Source of the DNA: Candidatus Avelusimicrobium caledoniensis
GTDB taxonomy: Bacteria; Elusimicrobiota; Elusimicrobia; Elusimicrobiales; Elusimicrobiaceae
Assembly: GCA_900315795.1 (NCBI GenBank)
Contig: ONAM01000002.1
Coordinates: 1 to 64,000, forward strand
Reading direction: 5' to 3'
Length of the DNA: 64,000 nucleotides
The notes under the pieces are model-generated. The model was not told the DNA's origin, ran no database searches, and saw only the letters and a program-made list of their open reading frames with translations. The translations under genes were made by a program, and so were the position numbers. Positions 32,661 to 42,341 of the stretch are shown here, in pieces (the stretch's first letter is position 1; the number at the start of each line of letters is the position of its first letter).

Positions 32661-33413
32661 ATGATAGAAGTAAAAAATAAAGAAGAACTCCAACGTATGC
32701 GCGCCGCCGGTAAAGTTACCGCGGCGGTGCTTAAACAAATGACCGAGCTAGTCAAACCCGGCATTTCTACGTGGGAGTTGGACAAAGCCGCGGAAAAAAC
32801 GATCCGCTCCTTCGGGGCGACACCGCTTTTTCTGGGGTATTATGGGTTTCCGGGCAGTATTTGCGCGTCTGTCAATGAAGAAGTCGTGCACGGAATCCCA
32901 AAAAAAGATAGAATATTAAAGAGTGGTGATATTATCAGTATTGATACAGGAGCCCGCCTTGACGGTTTCTGTTCAGATGCCGCAATCACCCTCGGTGTGG
33001 GAAAAGTTTCTGAGGAAGCCCAAAAACTGATGGACGTAACGAAAAAATCGTTATATAAAGCCATCGGGCAAATCAAACCCGGCCGCCGTCTTGGAGACGC
33101 GCAGCACGCGGTGGAAACTTTTGCCATGCAACATAACATGGGTGTTGTACGCGACTATTGCGGGCACGGAATCGGCCGCAATATGCACGAAGAGCCGAGT
33201 ATCCCTAACTTCGGCAAACCGGGTACAGGTCCGGTATTAGAAGAAGGGATGACCTTGGCGATTGAGCCCATGTTGACTGCGGGAAGCTATAAAGTCAGGG
33301 AGCTAGATGACGGTTGGACGGTGGTCACATTGGACGGCAGTTATGCGGCCCACTTTGAACACACGGTAGCCGTTACCGCTAACGGCAGTGAGATACTCAC
33401 TGCTTTTGAGTAA
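32661..33413 (+). CDS. map: Methionine aminopeptidase, type I
   Basis: This 250-residue enzyme removes initiator Met from new proteins. The metal ligands are readable: Asp in IDtGarlDGFcsDaait (two Asp), His in HGIGrnmHEEP, Glu in egMtlaIEPm and the last Glu in FEHTVAVT. ATG 32661 is chosen over an earlier TTG inside adk. Confidence 0.97.
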   Translation: MIEVKNKEELQRMRAAGKVTAAVLKQMTELVKPGISTWELDKAAEKTIRSFGATPLFLGYYGFPGSICASVNEEVVHGIPKKDRILKSGDIISIDTGARLDGFCSDAAITLGVGKVSEEAQKLMDVTKKSLYKAIGQIKPGRRLGDAQHAVETFAMQHNMGVVRDYCGHGIGRNMHEEPSIPNFGKPGTGPVLEEGMTLAIEPMLTAGSYKVRELDDGWTVVTLDGSYAAHFEHTVAVTANGSEILTAFE

Positions 33414-33487
33414 CACCCCGGGCGCGTCTGAAAATAACGGGCGCGGCGTGGTGATTATTCTGATAATTTATCCGAACTCGGAGTTGT

Positions 33488-33700
33488 ATGAGTGACAAAA
33501 TAGAAGTTGAGGGTAAGGTCTTAGAAGCGTTGCCCAACGCGATGTTCAAAATTGAAATCCCGGGCGGCAAAGTAATTCTGGGGCACATATCCGGCAAAAT
33601 GAGAGTTCATCATATAAGAATTCTTCCGGGCGATAGTGTTAAGCTGGAGTTGTCTCCGTACGATTTAACACGCGGCAGAATAACTTATAGGGAGAAATAA
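33488..33700 (+). CDS. infA: Translation initiation factor IF-1
   Basis: This 70-residue OB-fold protein has [21 protein letters not shown], [18 protein letters not shown] and the ending GRItYReK. It occupies the 30S A site during initiation. It sits in the common map-infA-rpmJ-rpsM order, with rpmJ starting immediately after its stop codon. Confidence 0.97.
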   Translation: MSDKIEVEGKVLEALPNAMFKIEIPGGKVILGHISGKMRVHHIRILPGDSVKLELSPYDLTRGRITYREK

Positions 33701-33814
33701 ATGAAAGTCAGAGCCAGTGTAAAAAAGATATGTCAGAAATGCAAAATCATTAAACGCAACGGCGTAGTTCGTGTGGTTTGCGAAGTAGCAAAACACAAAC
33801 AACGCCAAGGTTAA
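33701..33814 (+). CDS. rpmJ: Ribosomal protein bL36, zinc-binding form
   Basis: This 37-residue protein starts [15 protein letters not shown] and ends AKHKQRQG. It keeps the three Cys and one His (C11, C14, C27, H32) of the zinc-binding C+ form. The start codon follows the infA stop directly. It is too short for routine gene-length cut-offs. Confidence 0.96.
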   Translation: MKVRASVKKICQKCKIIKRNGVVRVVCEVAKHKQRQG

Positions 33815-33836
33815 TTCAGAGGAGTTTTAGAAGAAT

Positions 33837-34211
33837 ATGGCTAGAGTCGCAGGTATTGATTTACCGAAAAACAAAAGAATTGATGTCGCGTTGGAATATA
33901 TTTACGGCATCGGCAAAAAGAACGCCAAAGAAGTGCTTGCTAAAGTAGAAGGCCAAATTGATCCCGCTACCCGCGTGAAAGATTTGACCGAACAACAAGC
34001 CGGTTTGCTTAACACTATCTTGCAAAAAGAATACAAAGTGGAAGGTGAACTGCGCCGTGAAGTCGCGCAAAATATTCACCGCGCGATTGAAATCGGCTCC
34101 TATCGGGGCCAGCGTCACCGCCGCAACTTGCCCGTACGCGGCCAACGCACCAAAACCAACAGCAGAACCCGCCGCGGCAGAAGAAAAACCGTGGGTTCCA
34201 AAACTAAATAA
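33837..34211 (+). CDS. rpsM: Ribosomal protein uS13
   Basis: This 124-residue 30S head protein begins [27 protein letters not shown] and has the basic C-terminal tail [25 protein letters not shown]. It contacts P-site tRNA. GAGGAG precedes the ATG. Confidence 0.97.
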   Translation: MARVAGIDLPKNKRIDVALEYIYGIGKKNAKEVLAKVEGQIDPATRVKDLTEQQAGLLNTILQKEYKVEGELRREVAQNIHRAIEIGSYRGQRHRRNLPVRGQRTKTNSRTRRGRRKTVGSKTK

Positions 34212-34230
34212 CTTTTAGAAGGAATTTACT

Positions 34231-34653
34231 ATGGCAGAAGAAAAAGTAACAACCGCCGCCCCGGCCCAAGCGCCTGCGGCGAAAGCAAAAAAGAAAAACT
34301 CCAAAGCTCCGGCTTTCGGGGTCGTGCATATTTATTGTTCGTTCAATAACACCATCGTAACCGTTTCCGATGACAAGGGCAACACCGTTGCTTGGTCCAC
34401 CGCCGGTTCCCATGGCTTTAAAGGCACCAAAAAATCTACGCCTTTTGCGGCCCAAATCACCAGCAACAAAGCGGCTGAAAAAGCTTACGCTTTAGGTATG
34501 CGTGAAGTAGCCGTAAAAGTTTGCGGACCCGGCCAAGGCCGTGAAACGGCCGTTCGTGCCGTGCAACAAGCCGGACTTATCGTGTCTTCCATTAAAGACA
34601 TCACCCCCATCCCGCATAACGGATGCAGACCGCCTAAAGCCAGGAGAGTATAA
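34231..34653 (+). CDS. rpsK: Ribosomal protein uS11
   Basis: This 140-residue platform protein has the core [42 protein letters not shown] and the ending [17 protein letters not shown]. The first 30 residues are an Ala/Pro/Lys-rich extension, like tails on other proteins in this operon. Confidence 0.97.
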   Translation: MAEEKVTTAAPAQAPAAKAKKKNSKAPAFGVVHIYCSFNNTIVTVSDDKGNTVAWSTAGSHGFKGTKKSTPFAAQITSNKAAEKAYALGMREVAVKVCGPGQGRETAVRAVQQAGLIVSSIKDITPIPHNGCRPPKARRV

Positions 34654-34658
34654 TTTTT

Positions 34659-35288
34659 ATGTCTAGATATACAGGACCCAGCTGCAAAAAATGCAGAAAA
34701 TTAGATTGCAAATTGTTCCTCAAAGGAACGAAATGCTACACCAATTGTGTCATGGATAAATTGGCTGCTGCCACCAAACGCGGCGGCAAAGTACGCAAAG
34801 CCAAAGTATCCGAATACGGTATCCGCTTGCAAGAAAAACAAAAAGCCAAATTGCAATCGGGCATGTCGGAAATTCCGTTCCGCAATATGTTTGACGCGGC
34901 TGCTAAAGCCGAAGGTCAAACCGGTGAAAACTTTTTGAAGAAATTGGAAACCCGCTTGGATAACATTGTCCGCCGCTTGGGCTTTGCCGTATCGCTTAAA
35001 GCTGCGCGCCAAATTGTCTTGCACGGGTATGTTACCGTCAACGGCAAAGCCGTTAATGTGCCGTCTTACCAATTACGCATCGGCGATAAAGTGGCCTTGG
35101 ATAAATCTATGGCGGAAAACGTCATGGTCAAACAGGGTCTTACGGAAGCGGAAAAACGCAACCAACGCCCGAGCTTTTTGGAATATGACAGCGAAAAGAT
35201 GACCGGTAAATTATTAAGATGGCCCGACAGAGCGGAAATGTCCTACCCTGTCAATGAGCAGCTCATTGTAGAATACTATTCTAAATAA
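34659..35288 (+). CDS. rpsD: Ribosomal protein uS4, zinc-containing form
   Basis: This 209-residue protein has an N-terminal Cys cluster, CKKC...CKLF...CYTNC, indicating a zinc-binding form, and an S4 RNA-binding domain at about residues 97-160 (rLdnivrRlGfavslkaARqivlHGyvtVNGk). It nucleates 30S assembly and takes part in operon control in some bacteria. Confidence 0.97.
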   Translation: MSRYTGPSCKKCRKLDCKLFLKGTKCYTNCVMDKLAAATKRGGKVRKAKVSEYGIRLQEKQKAKLQSGMSEIPFRNMFDAAAKAEGQTGENFLKKLETRLDNIVRRLGFAVSLKAARQIVLHGYVTVNGKAVNVPSYQLRIGDKVALDKSMAENVMVKQGLTEAEKRNQRPSFLEYDSEKMTGKLLRWPDRAEMSYPVNEQLIVEYYSK

Positions 35289-35306
35289 TAGTTTGGAGGC
35301 TTACTA

Positions 35307-36302
35307 ATGGCTTTAAATGAATTGGTTCTTCCGCAAAAAATTCAGTTGGAAGAAAAAACTGCGTCTGACTTCTACGGCAAATTTATTGCCGAACCGTACG
35401 AAAGCGGCTACGGCCATACGGTAGGAAACTCCTTGCGCCGGATTTTGCTTTCCGGTATGGAAGGAGCGGCCGTAAGCGCTGTGCGTATTGCCGGAGCCGT
35501 GCATGAATTTAGCACGATTCCCAACGTACGTGAAGACGTGATCAACATTTTGCTTAACTTTAAGCATTTGCGCGTCAAAATGGAAGGCAAAGTTCGCGAA
35601 TATGTACAATTACACGCTTCCAAACCCGGCGTTGTAACCGCTGCCGATATTGAAGAAATTGACGGGGTGGAAATTATCAATAAAGACCTCGTACTGGCTA
35701 CATTAGAGGTAGGCGGTGCGCTGGATATTGAAATTGAAATCACCCGCGGCAAGGGCTATGTTCCCGCAGAGGAACTGGCCAAAGTACAACGCCCGGCCGG
35801 GTTTATTCCGGTAGATGCGTTATACTCGCCGATTGTCAAAGTGCACTACGACGTTGAGCCGGCCCGCGTAGGTCAGAAAACCGACTACGACCGCTTGATT
35901 TTGGAAATCACTACCGACGGCACTTTGGAGCCGGCGCGTGCGTTACACCGGGCGGCGGTGTTGTTGTCCGGTTCGCTCCATATTTTCACGATTGAAGGCG
36001 AAGAAGGTTGCGTAGCCACGTCTAGCGATGAAGCCGTGGAAGCGGCCGGCGCTACGGTGGCCGCGGCGGCGAACGTCGTTACCAGCAAACAGGACGAACT
36101 GCTCAATCAATCTATTGAATTTATTGAGTTGTCTTCCCGCTCCATCAATTGCCTCAAGTCCGAAAACATCCACACGGTGCGCGACTTGGTTAAAATGACC
36201 GAAGACGATCTGAAAATGATTAAAAACTTCGGGGCGAAATCCATGGACGAAATCAAAGAAAGACTTGCCGAAATGAATCTTTCTTTGGGTATGAAAATTT
36301 AA
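35307..36302 (+). CDS. rpoA: RNA polymerase subunit alpha
   Basis: This 331-residue assembly subunit has an N-terminal dimer domain with kfiaePyesGyGhTvGNsLRRilLsgmeGaav and a C-terminal domain that contacts UP elements and activators (eLssRsiNCLksenIhtvrdLv...kNfGaKSmdEI). GGAGG is eight bases before ATG 35307. The linker between the two domains is Ala/Val-rich. Confidence 0.98.
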   Translation: MALNELVLPQKIQLEEKTASDFYGKFIAEPYESGYGHTVGNSLRRILLSGMEGAAVSAVRIAGAVHEFSTIPNVREDVINILLNFKHLRVKMEGKVREYVQLHASKPGVVTAADIEEIDGVEIINKDLVLATLEVGGALDIEIEITRGKGYVPAEELAKVQRPAGFIPVDALYSPIVKVHYDVEPARVGQKTDYDRLILEITTDGTLEPARALHRAAVLLSGSLHIFTIEGEEGCVATSSDEAVEAAGATVAAAANVVTSKQDELLNQSIEFIELSSRSINCLKSENIHTVRDLVKMTEDDLKMIKNFGAKSMDEIKERLAEMNLSLGMKI

Positions 36303-36316
36303 GGAGTAGTTTGAGT

Positions 36317-36661
36317 ATGATTAAAAATACCGGATACCGCAAATTAGGTAAAACCGCATCCCACCGCAAAGCGATGCTGACCAATATGGCCACCAGCATT
36401 ATCTTGCACGAAGAAGTAAAAACGACGTTGCAAAAAGCCAAAGAAGTACGTCGTGTGGTGGAAGGTTTGATTACCTTAGCTAAAGCCAACAACGAGCGCG
36501 CTGCCAAAGACACACTCAAAGACGAAGCCGCTTGCAAAAAATTATTTGAAGTATTGGCTGCCCGCTATGCCAACCGCCCCGGCGGATTCTGCCGCATTTA
36601 CCGCGCAGGTCTTCGCCAAGGGGACAATGCTGAAGTAGCGATTGTAAAACTCGTAGACTAA
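36317..36661 (+). CDS. rplQ: Ribosomal protein bL17
   Basis: This protein of about 114 residues starts [20 protein letters not shown]. ATG 36317 is ten bases after AAGGAG and is preferred over TTG 36311. It ends with [20 protein letters not shown]. Only ten bases separate it from mreB. Confidence 0.97.
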   Translation: MIKNTGYRKLGKTASHRKAMLTNMATSIILHEEVKTTLQKAKEVRRVVEGLITLAKANNERAAKDTLKDEAACKKLFEVLAARYANRPGGFCRIYRAGLRQGDNAEVAIVKLVD

Positions 36662-36671
36662 GAGGCGACAG

Positions 36672-37715
36672 ATGGTAATAGACTATCTTGGAGGGCTTTT
36701 TTCCTCGGACTTAGGGATGGACCTCGGTACAGCTAACTGCTTGATTTACGTCAAGGATAAAGGCATTGTACTGCGCGAACCGTCCGTAGTCGCGGTGGAA
36801 AGAGAAACTGGCGAAGTAAAAGCCGTAGGCGCTAAGGCCAAGCAAATGTTGGGCCGTACGCCTGCCAACATCGTAGCCGTACGCCCGATGAAAAACGGTG
36901 TCATTGCGGATTTTGAAGTAACCCAAGAAATGATTCGTTACTTTATCCGTAAAGTACACAGCCGCAGCAGTCTGTTACGCCCCCGCATTGTGATCGGGAT
37001 TCCTTCGGATATTACCGGCGTAGAACGCCGTGCCGTAGACGATGCCGCCCGCCAAGCCGGCGCGCGGGAAGTATATTTGATTGAGGAGCCCATGGCCTCG
37101 GCTATGGGCGCCGATTTGCCCATTGCCGAGCCGCATGCCAGTATGATTGTGGACATCGGCGGAGGTACTACGGAAGTAGCCGTTATTTCGTTAGGCGGCA
37201 TGGTAGTAGCCAAATCTATTGATGTGGCCGGGGACGAACTCACCGAATGTATCGTTCAATACTTCCGCAAAAAATATAACTTGATCGTCGGGGAAACAAC
37301 TGCCGAGGAAGTAAAAATCAATTTAGGGTCTGTGTATCCCTTAAAAGAAGAAAAATCCATGGAAGTAAAAGGGCGCGACCAAACCCAAGGTTTGCCGCGT
37401 ACGTTAACGGTTACTTCCGAGGAGATCCGCCAAGCTTTAATGGAGCCGGTGCGCTTGATTTTAGATGTTATTAAAAGCACGCTGGAAGAAACTCCGCCCG
37501 AACTCGCCGCCGATTTGGTGGACAGAGGGCTCGTGGTAGCAGGTGGCGGCAGTCTTTTACGCGGTATTACAGAGCTGATTCGCAAAGAAACAGATATCCC
37601 GGTGCACCGGGCGGCAGATCCGCTCAGTTGTGTGGCGCTGGGGACAGGCAAGTTTTTGGAACAGCTGAACGAAAAAGGCACCCGCTTTTTTAGTTCGCGC
37701 GGCAAATCTTTCTAA
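36672..37715 (+). CDS. mreB: Rod-shape-determining actin homologue MreB
   Basis: This 347-residue actin-fold ATPase has phosphate-1 ([18 protein letters not shown]), a connecting segment ([19 protein letters not shown]), phosphate-2 ([18 protein letters not shown]) and an adenosine motif ([13 protein letters not shown]). It forms membrane-bound filaments that position the elongasome. It follows rplQ by ten bases, so it is expected on the alpha-operon transcript, and a strong terminator separates it from mreC. Confidence 0.97.
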   Translation: MVIDYLGGLFSSDLGMDLGTANCLIYVKDKGIVLREPSVVAVERETGEVKAVGAKAKQMLGRTPANIVAVRPMKNGVIADFEVTQEMIRYFIRKVHSRSSLLRPRIVIGIPSDITGVERRAVDDAARQAGAREVYLIEEPMASAMGADLPIAEPHASMIVDIGGGTTEVAVISLGGMVVAKSIDVAGDELTECIVQYFRKKYNLIVGETTAEEVKINLGSVYPLKEEKSMEVKGRDQTQGLPRTLTVTSEEIRQALMEPVRLILDVIKSTLEETPPELAADLVDRGLVVAGGGSLLRGITELIRKETDIPVHRAADPLSCVALGTGKFLEQLNEKGTRFFSSRGKSF

Positions 37716-37736
37716 CTTGCCGGTGGTTGATTTAAG

Positions 37737-37774
37737 GCGGACACAGCTTTTGCAAAAAAGCCGTGTCCGCTTTT
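37737..37774 (+). terminator. Terminator after mreB
   Basis: gcggacacagctttt (37737-37751) pairs with aaaagccgtgtccgc (37756-37770) with one mismatch and is followed by TTTT. It closes the ribosomal/mreB transcript. Confidence 0.85.
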
Positions 37775-37791
37775 CGGGTTTATAGCCCCTG

Positions 37792-37797
37792 TATAAA
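37792..37797 (+). promoter_or_regulatory. Possible promoter for mreC
   Basis: TATAAA at 37792-37797, in ccctgtataaatta, lies 24 bp before the mreC ATG and directly after the mreB terminator. No good -35 is seen. Confidence 0.4.
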
Positions 37798-37821
37798 TTA
37801 AGATAAGGAATTTGTAGGATT

Positions 37822-38700
37822 ATGGTATCGCCCCGCAGAAGAACGGCCCGAAAAATTTACACAGGTAGCCGTCGCCGGTTTTTATTTCCGGTATCGTTTT
37901 TGTTATTGTCTTTCCTTTTAATGATTTTACCGTTAGAGGGCTTTGTTGCGTCGGCCAAAACGGTGCTTTCGTACGTATTTATTCCGCAAGTACGTGTGGC
38001 GCACGGCTCGGTGAAATATGCACAAGGAGTGCGTCAAACGGTGCGTGAATTGTTAGATGCCCACCAAGAAAACCACCGCCTTAAACAACAACTTGAAATG
38101 AACCATCTTTTAACTGCCCAAGCCGAAACGGTGTTTAAAGAGAACGAACGCTTATCCCAGATTTTAGGATTACGGCCGACGACTCCGTGGCAAGGGGTGT
38201 GGGCCCGCGTTGCCTACCGGGAGCCCAGCCAATGGAATACGGTAATTATTGATAAAGGTGCCGCCGACGGTATTGAAGAACGCAGTGCGGTGCTTTCCGT
38301 AGAACAAGGACAAGAAGGGTTGGCCGGTGTCGTGGTAGAAGTGACGGAAAATACATCTAAAGTATTGTTGGTGCGCGATGAAGATTTTTCGGCCGCGGTA
38401 ACCTTGGAAAAAGGTCAAGAAGAAGGGCTTTTAATTGGCGGCGGTACACACGCCGTACGTATTAAATATATACCGCTTCAAGCACAGGTGGAAAAAGGGG
38501 ATAAAGTAATTACTTCTTCTACGAGTCGTATTTTCCCGGCGGGTATTTTGGTCGGGCATGTCCGTGCCGTGCGCGAGGATAGCAGTTTCCAAACCGCCCA
38601 GACGGTAGAAGTAGATCCGCTCGTGCGTTCTGCCGCAGTCAAAGAATTATTTGTCATTTTTAAGCAAGAGGAGCCAGCCCCGTATGTGGAAGATCTGTAA
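37822..38700 (+). CDS. mreC: Cell-shape protein MreC
   Basis: This 292-residue protein has one N-terminal transmembrane helix (about residues 19-37), a coiled coil (about 70-110) and the two-barrel MreC periplasmic domain (vwArVayrepsqWntviIdKGaadGIe...). It links MreB to the penicillin-binding protein encoded downstream. Its 3' end overlaps mreD by 17 bp. Confidence 0.95.
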   Translation: MVSPRRRTARKIYTGSRRRFLFPVSFLLLSFLLMILPLEGFVASAKTVLSYVFIPQVRVAHGSVKYAQGVRQTVRELLDAHQENHRLKQQLEMNHLLTAQAETVFKENERLSQILGLRPTTPWQGVWARVAYREPSQWNTVIIDKGAADGIEERSAVLSVEQGQEGLAGVVVEVTENTSKVLLVRDEDFSAAVTLEKGQEEGLLIGGGTHAVRIKYIPLQAQVEKGDKVITSSTSRIFPAGILVGHVRAVREDSSFQTAQTVEVDPLVRSAAVKELFVIFKQEEPAPYVEDL

Positions 38701-39178
38701 ACTAATCACGCTGTTTGTTTTGGCAACCGTATGCCATTGGGGGTTTGCCACGTTGTTTTCGTACGTTGGTTTAAGTGTTAATTTTATGCTCGTGTTTGCC
38801 ATGGCGTTTTGTACGGTAGCGCGGCTGGAAATCGGATACCCGGTAGCATTTTTCTGCGGGCTTTTCCTAGATTTCTTCGGGGCAAAACTGTTTGGCAATA
38901 ATGCTTTTTCGTTTACGGCGGCGGCCTTAGTCGTTTATACGTTGCGTGAACGGATTGATTTTGCCAGTATCTTACCGCAAATTGTAATGGTATTTTTGAC
39001 GACGTGCGCGGTAGGCGTGCTGAACAGTTTACTGCTGATGCGTTTTACTTCTTCGTCTTTATGGCCGGGCACAATTAGTTTGGTGGGCGGCGCGGCTGTG
39101 GGTGCTTTTTTGGCTCCGATTGTGTTTGCCGTAGTACGCTTTGTGTGGGTAGATTTATCTGCCGACGAACATCTGTAA
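38684..39178 (+). CDS. mreD: Cell-shape protein MreD
   Basis: This protein of about 164 residues is highly hydrophobic, with five predicted membrane helices. It is assigned by its membrane pattern and its place between mreC and mrdA, as MreD sequences are weakly conserved. ATG 38684 has GAGGAG at suitable spacing inside the end of mreC; earlier in-frame codons lack one. Confidence 0.88.
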   Translation: MWKICKLITLFVLATVCHWGFATLFSYVGLSVNFMLVFAMAFCTVARLEIGYPVAFFCGLFLDFFGAKLFGNNAFSFTAAALVVYTLRERIDFASILPQIVMVFLTTCAVGVLNSLLLMRFTSSSLWPGTISLVGGAAVGAFLAPIVFAVVRFVWVDLSADEHL

Positions 39179-39187
39179 AGGAAATAC

Positions 39188-41008
39188 ATGTCCGTTACAA
39201 AAGTTTTATTCAATATGCGCTTAAAGACCATGATGGTCCTTGCAGCCATTGCAGGGGTCGTCATTGCGCTGCGGTTGATTGATATTCAGATTTTACGTCA
39301 TAATGCGTATTTGCAAATGGCGGAGCGCAACCGTACGCAGGTCCTTTATCAAACGGCACCGCGCGGCCGTGTGTTTACCTCGGACGGCATAGAAGTAGCT
39401 TCTAACGCGCCGGCGTTTAGTTTGTACTATCTCGGCGGTAAACAAGACAGCGCGTATTTGACCCGGTTGGCTACCGATTTTGCCCCGAGCTTGCGCGTTT
39501 CGCAAGAGGAATTGGAACATGCTTTGCAAGTAGGCGCGGCCAGCGGCAAGACGGTGCTGTTAGCCGAAAACTTATCTACCAAAAGCACGGTTGCGTTGCA
39601 GGAATTACAATACTACTATCCCGGTATTTATCTGATTGAAGAGACCAAACGGCATTATCCGTACGGTATTTTTGCAAGCCACTTATTGGGATATCTGGGC
39701 AATATGGACGAGCGCGAATGGCGTAAGCGCAATAATAAATTAGGATACCGTTTGACCAGTAAAATTGGCAAGAACGGTATTGAGAAAAAATACGAACAAG
39801 AGCTAAAAGGCAAAGACGGCGGTGTGTTTTTGGAAGTGGATTACCGCGGGCGTGTGAAAAGTATTATTGAAGACAAAAAATGGGCGGCCGGGTCTGATGT
39901 TTATTTAACCTTAGATTTTGCCGTACAACAAGCGGCAGAAGAAGGACTCAAAAATTCACTGACGGGCCGCGGCGCGGCCGTGGCCATTGACCCGCGCACA
40001 GGAGCCGTGCTTGCGCTAGCCAGTGCGCCGGCGTACGACCCGAATATTTTTGTGCCGTATATTGACGAAGAACAGCCCGCTTCTAAAAAAATCAGTGAAT
40101 ATAACTTAGCGCTGCAAGGTATTTATCCGCCGGCCTCTACGTTTAAAGTCATTACCGCGGCGGCGGCCTTAGAAAGCGGACTAATTGATCCGGCGCGCAA
40201 AGTCACGTGCACCGGTAAATATAATTCCGGCCCGCGTATTTTCAAATGTTGGGGAACGCATGGTCCGGTTGATTTTCTGGAAGGGATGAGCCACTCGTGC
40301 GATGTTTATTTCTATTCAGTGGCGTCTCAAATCGGTGCGGCGGCTATTGAACGGGTACAGCGTATGTTTATGTTCGGCCGCCCTACGGGTATTGACTTGC
40401 CCGGCGAAAAAGCAGGCAATTTATACGGTCCTACCCGTCGGGCACGTAATAAAACATATTGGTTTATCGGCGATACGCTCAATTTATCTATCGGACAGGG
40501 TGAACTGTTAGTTACTCCCATTAAGCTGGCCCAATTTGCTGCCGCCTTAGCCAGCCGCGGCAATATTTACCGTCCGTATTACGTGGAAAAAATTGTCAGT
40601 AACCAAACAGGGAGCGTGCGCCAAATCGGTCATACCGAAATTTTACAACATGCTGATTTGAAACCGGAAACGTATGACATGCTTTTTAAAGCTCTTAAAT
40701 ATACGGTGGATAACGGAACAGCCCGCCGTGCTAAACTTAAAGGATTTGATGTGTACGGCAAAACGGGAACGGCCCAAAATCCGCACGGGGAAGACCACGG
40801 TTGGTTTATGGCGTTTGCCGCACGGCCCGGCGAAGAGCCGGCTATTGCCGTGGCGGTTTTTGTGGAGTTTGGTCAAAGCGGCTCTGCCGCGGCCGGGCCG
40901 ATTGCGCACGATATGTTAAAAGCGTATTTTGATAATCCGCACCGTGTGCTTGCTCCGAAAACACAGGACGATTACAACGAATTATTAGCGGGAGAAGAAA
41001 ATGCCTAG
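39188..41008 (+). CDS. mrdA: Penicillin-binding protein 2 (elongation transpeptidase)
   Basis: This 606-residue protein has an N-terminal membrane anchor, a pedestal domain and a transpeptidase domain. The active-site Ser317 lies in STFK (yppaSTFKvi), the second motif is SCD (smsHSCDvyfY region) and the third is KTGTAQ near residue 522. It cross-links peptidoglycan during side-wall growth with RodA. It overlaps rodA by eight bases, so the pair is coupled. Confidence 0.96.
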   Translation: MSVTKVLFNMRLKTMMVLAAIAGVVIALRLIDIQILRHNAYLQMAERNRTQVLYQTAPRGRVFTSDGIEVASNAPAFSLYYLGGKQDSAYLTRLATDFAPSLRVSQEELEHALQVGAASGKTVLLAENLSTKSTVALQELQYYYPGIYLIEETKRHYPYGIFASHLLGYLGNMDEREWRKRNNKLGYRLTSKIGKNGIEKKYEQELKGKDGGVFLEVDYRGRVKSIIEDKKWAAGSDVYLTLDFAVQQAAEEGLKNSLTGRGAAVAIDPRTGAVLALASAPAYDPNIFVPYIDEEQPASKKISEYNLALQGIYPPASTFKVITAAAALESGLIDPARKVTCTGKYNSGPRIFKCWGTHGPVDFLEGMSHSCDVYFYSVASQIGAAAIERVQRMFMFGRPTGIDLPGEKAGNLYGPTRRARNKTYWFIGDTLNLSIGQGELLVTPIKLAQFAAALASRGNIYRPYYVEKIVSNQTGSVRQIGHTEILQHADLKPETYDMLFKALKYTVDNGTARRAKLKGFDVYGKTGTAQNPHGEDHGWFMAFAARPGEEPAIAVAVFVEFGQSGSAAAGPIAHDMLKAYFDNPHRVLAPKTQDDYNELLAGEENA

Positions 41009-42338
41009 TTTAAAGCAACTAGCTGCCGGAAGAAGCCGGATGGATTTTATTTTGTTAGGAGCCATGCTTGCCTTGGTAATACTGGGGGCGTTATGTATTA
41101 TGTCTGCGGTAAATAGCATATCGTGGACCAACCCCGTTGTTCGCACCCACTTTGTGGCGTTGCCGATAGGCCTTTTGGCCTTTTTCATCGGCAAGAGTTT
41201 TAACTATCAAATTTACGATGAACAATGGAAAGCATTATATGTGTTTATCTTGTTATTGTTGGTGGGAGTATTATTGTTTGGATCGTATCAGCGCGGGTCG
41301 CGCTCGTGGTTTGTGTTACCGTTTTTTTCCATGCAGCCTTCCGAAATTTGCCGGGTGGCTACTATTTTGATGTCTGCTGCTTTCTTGGACCGTCGCGGCC
41401 GACGCATTCGTGATGTAACGTCCGTTTTTTACTTGTGTATTTTGCTGTTGCCGATTTTTGGACTCATTATGTTGCAACCCGATTTTTCTTCCGTGGTTGT
41501 TACATTACCCTCCATTATCATCTTGCTGTACTGCACGGGTATTAACGTATTTTACCTGTGGCTGATTGCTTTGTTGGCCGGGGTGGCGGGCTTTTTTACC
41601 GTATCGTGGACATACATTTATTTGCACCCGGAACTGTTGGAATATCCGCTGGTGCGAATATTTAACGAACTGGCGCACAACGGGTGGTATATTGCCGGCT
41701 TTGCCGCGATTATCATTTTGCTGGGTTATTTGGCCTGGTGGTTATTCAGGCAATTTCGTATTTACTTACCTTCTTTTTATTTTGTGCTTGCCACGCTTGT
41801 GGTATTGGCCGGACTGTTTGGCGGTATGTTTGTGGACCACCAAATGAAACCGCACCAACGCAAACGCGTAGAAGCTTTTTTGGCGCCCCGTTCGGATCCG
41901 CAAGGGGCCGGATATAACATTTTACAAGCGCAAATTGCCATGGGCGCAGGCGGTATTATGGGTAAAGGGCTTTTTTCGGGTACGCAATCGCGTTTGGGAT
42001 TCGTGCCGGAACGTCATACCGATTTTATCTTAGCCGTGGTGGGAGAAGAACTTGGTTTGTGGGGGACCTTGTGCGTGCTGGGGCTTTATTTCATCATTTT
42101 GTGGCGCATTATTGCGGTAGCGTATGCTTCGGGGGATAGGTATGGCTATTTGGTCTGCGCCGGAATTTTTGGTATGTTCTTTACGTATATGCTTATCAAC
42201 TACGGTATGCTTATAGGCATTGTGCCGGTAGCGGGGATACCGCTTCCGTTTATCTCGTACGGAGGTTCTAACCTAGTGGCCAGTTTGTGGGCGCTGGGGG
42301 TGGTGCAATCGGTGTATGGTCGCCGTTTGCGGGCATAA
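41001..42338 (+). CDS. rodA: Peptidoglycan glycosyltransferase RodA, enlarged
   Basis: This 445-residue SEDS-family polymerase has the family landmarks mqPSEi, mlQPDfsSv, fvPErHTDFIlavvgEElGlwG and PLPFISYGGSnl near the C-terminus. RodA is usually about 370 residues; here the stretch at about 185-285, between the TM segment after liLlyctG and the pHqrkRveaFl loop, is enlarged and includes two or more additional hydrophobic segments. It works with the adjacent PBP2. Confidence 0.93.
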   Translation: MPSLKQLAAGRSRMDFILLGAMLALVILGALCIMSAVNSISWTNPVVRTHFVALPIGLLAFFIGKSFNYQIYDEQWKALYVFILLLLVGVLLFGSYQRGSRSWFVLPFFSMQPSEICRVATILMSAAFLDRRGRRIRDVTSVFYLCILLLPIFGLIMLQPDFSSVVVTLPSIIILLYCTGINVFYLWLIALLAGVAGFFTVSWTYIYLHPELLEYPLVRIFNELAHNGWYIAGFAAIIILLGYLAWWLFRQFRIYLPSFYFVLATLVVLAGLFGGMFVDHQMKPHQRKRVEAFLAPRSDPQGAGYNILQAQIAMGAGGIMGKGLFSGTQSRLGFVPERHTDFILAVVGEELGLWGTLCVLGLYFIILWRIIAVAYASGDRYGYLVCAGIFGMFFTYMLINYGMLIGIVPVAGIPLPFISYGGSNLVASLWALGVVQSVYGRRLRA

Positions 42339-42341
42339 AAG

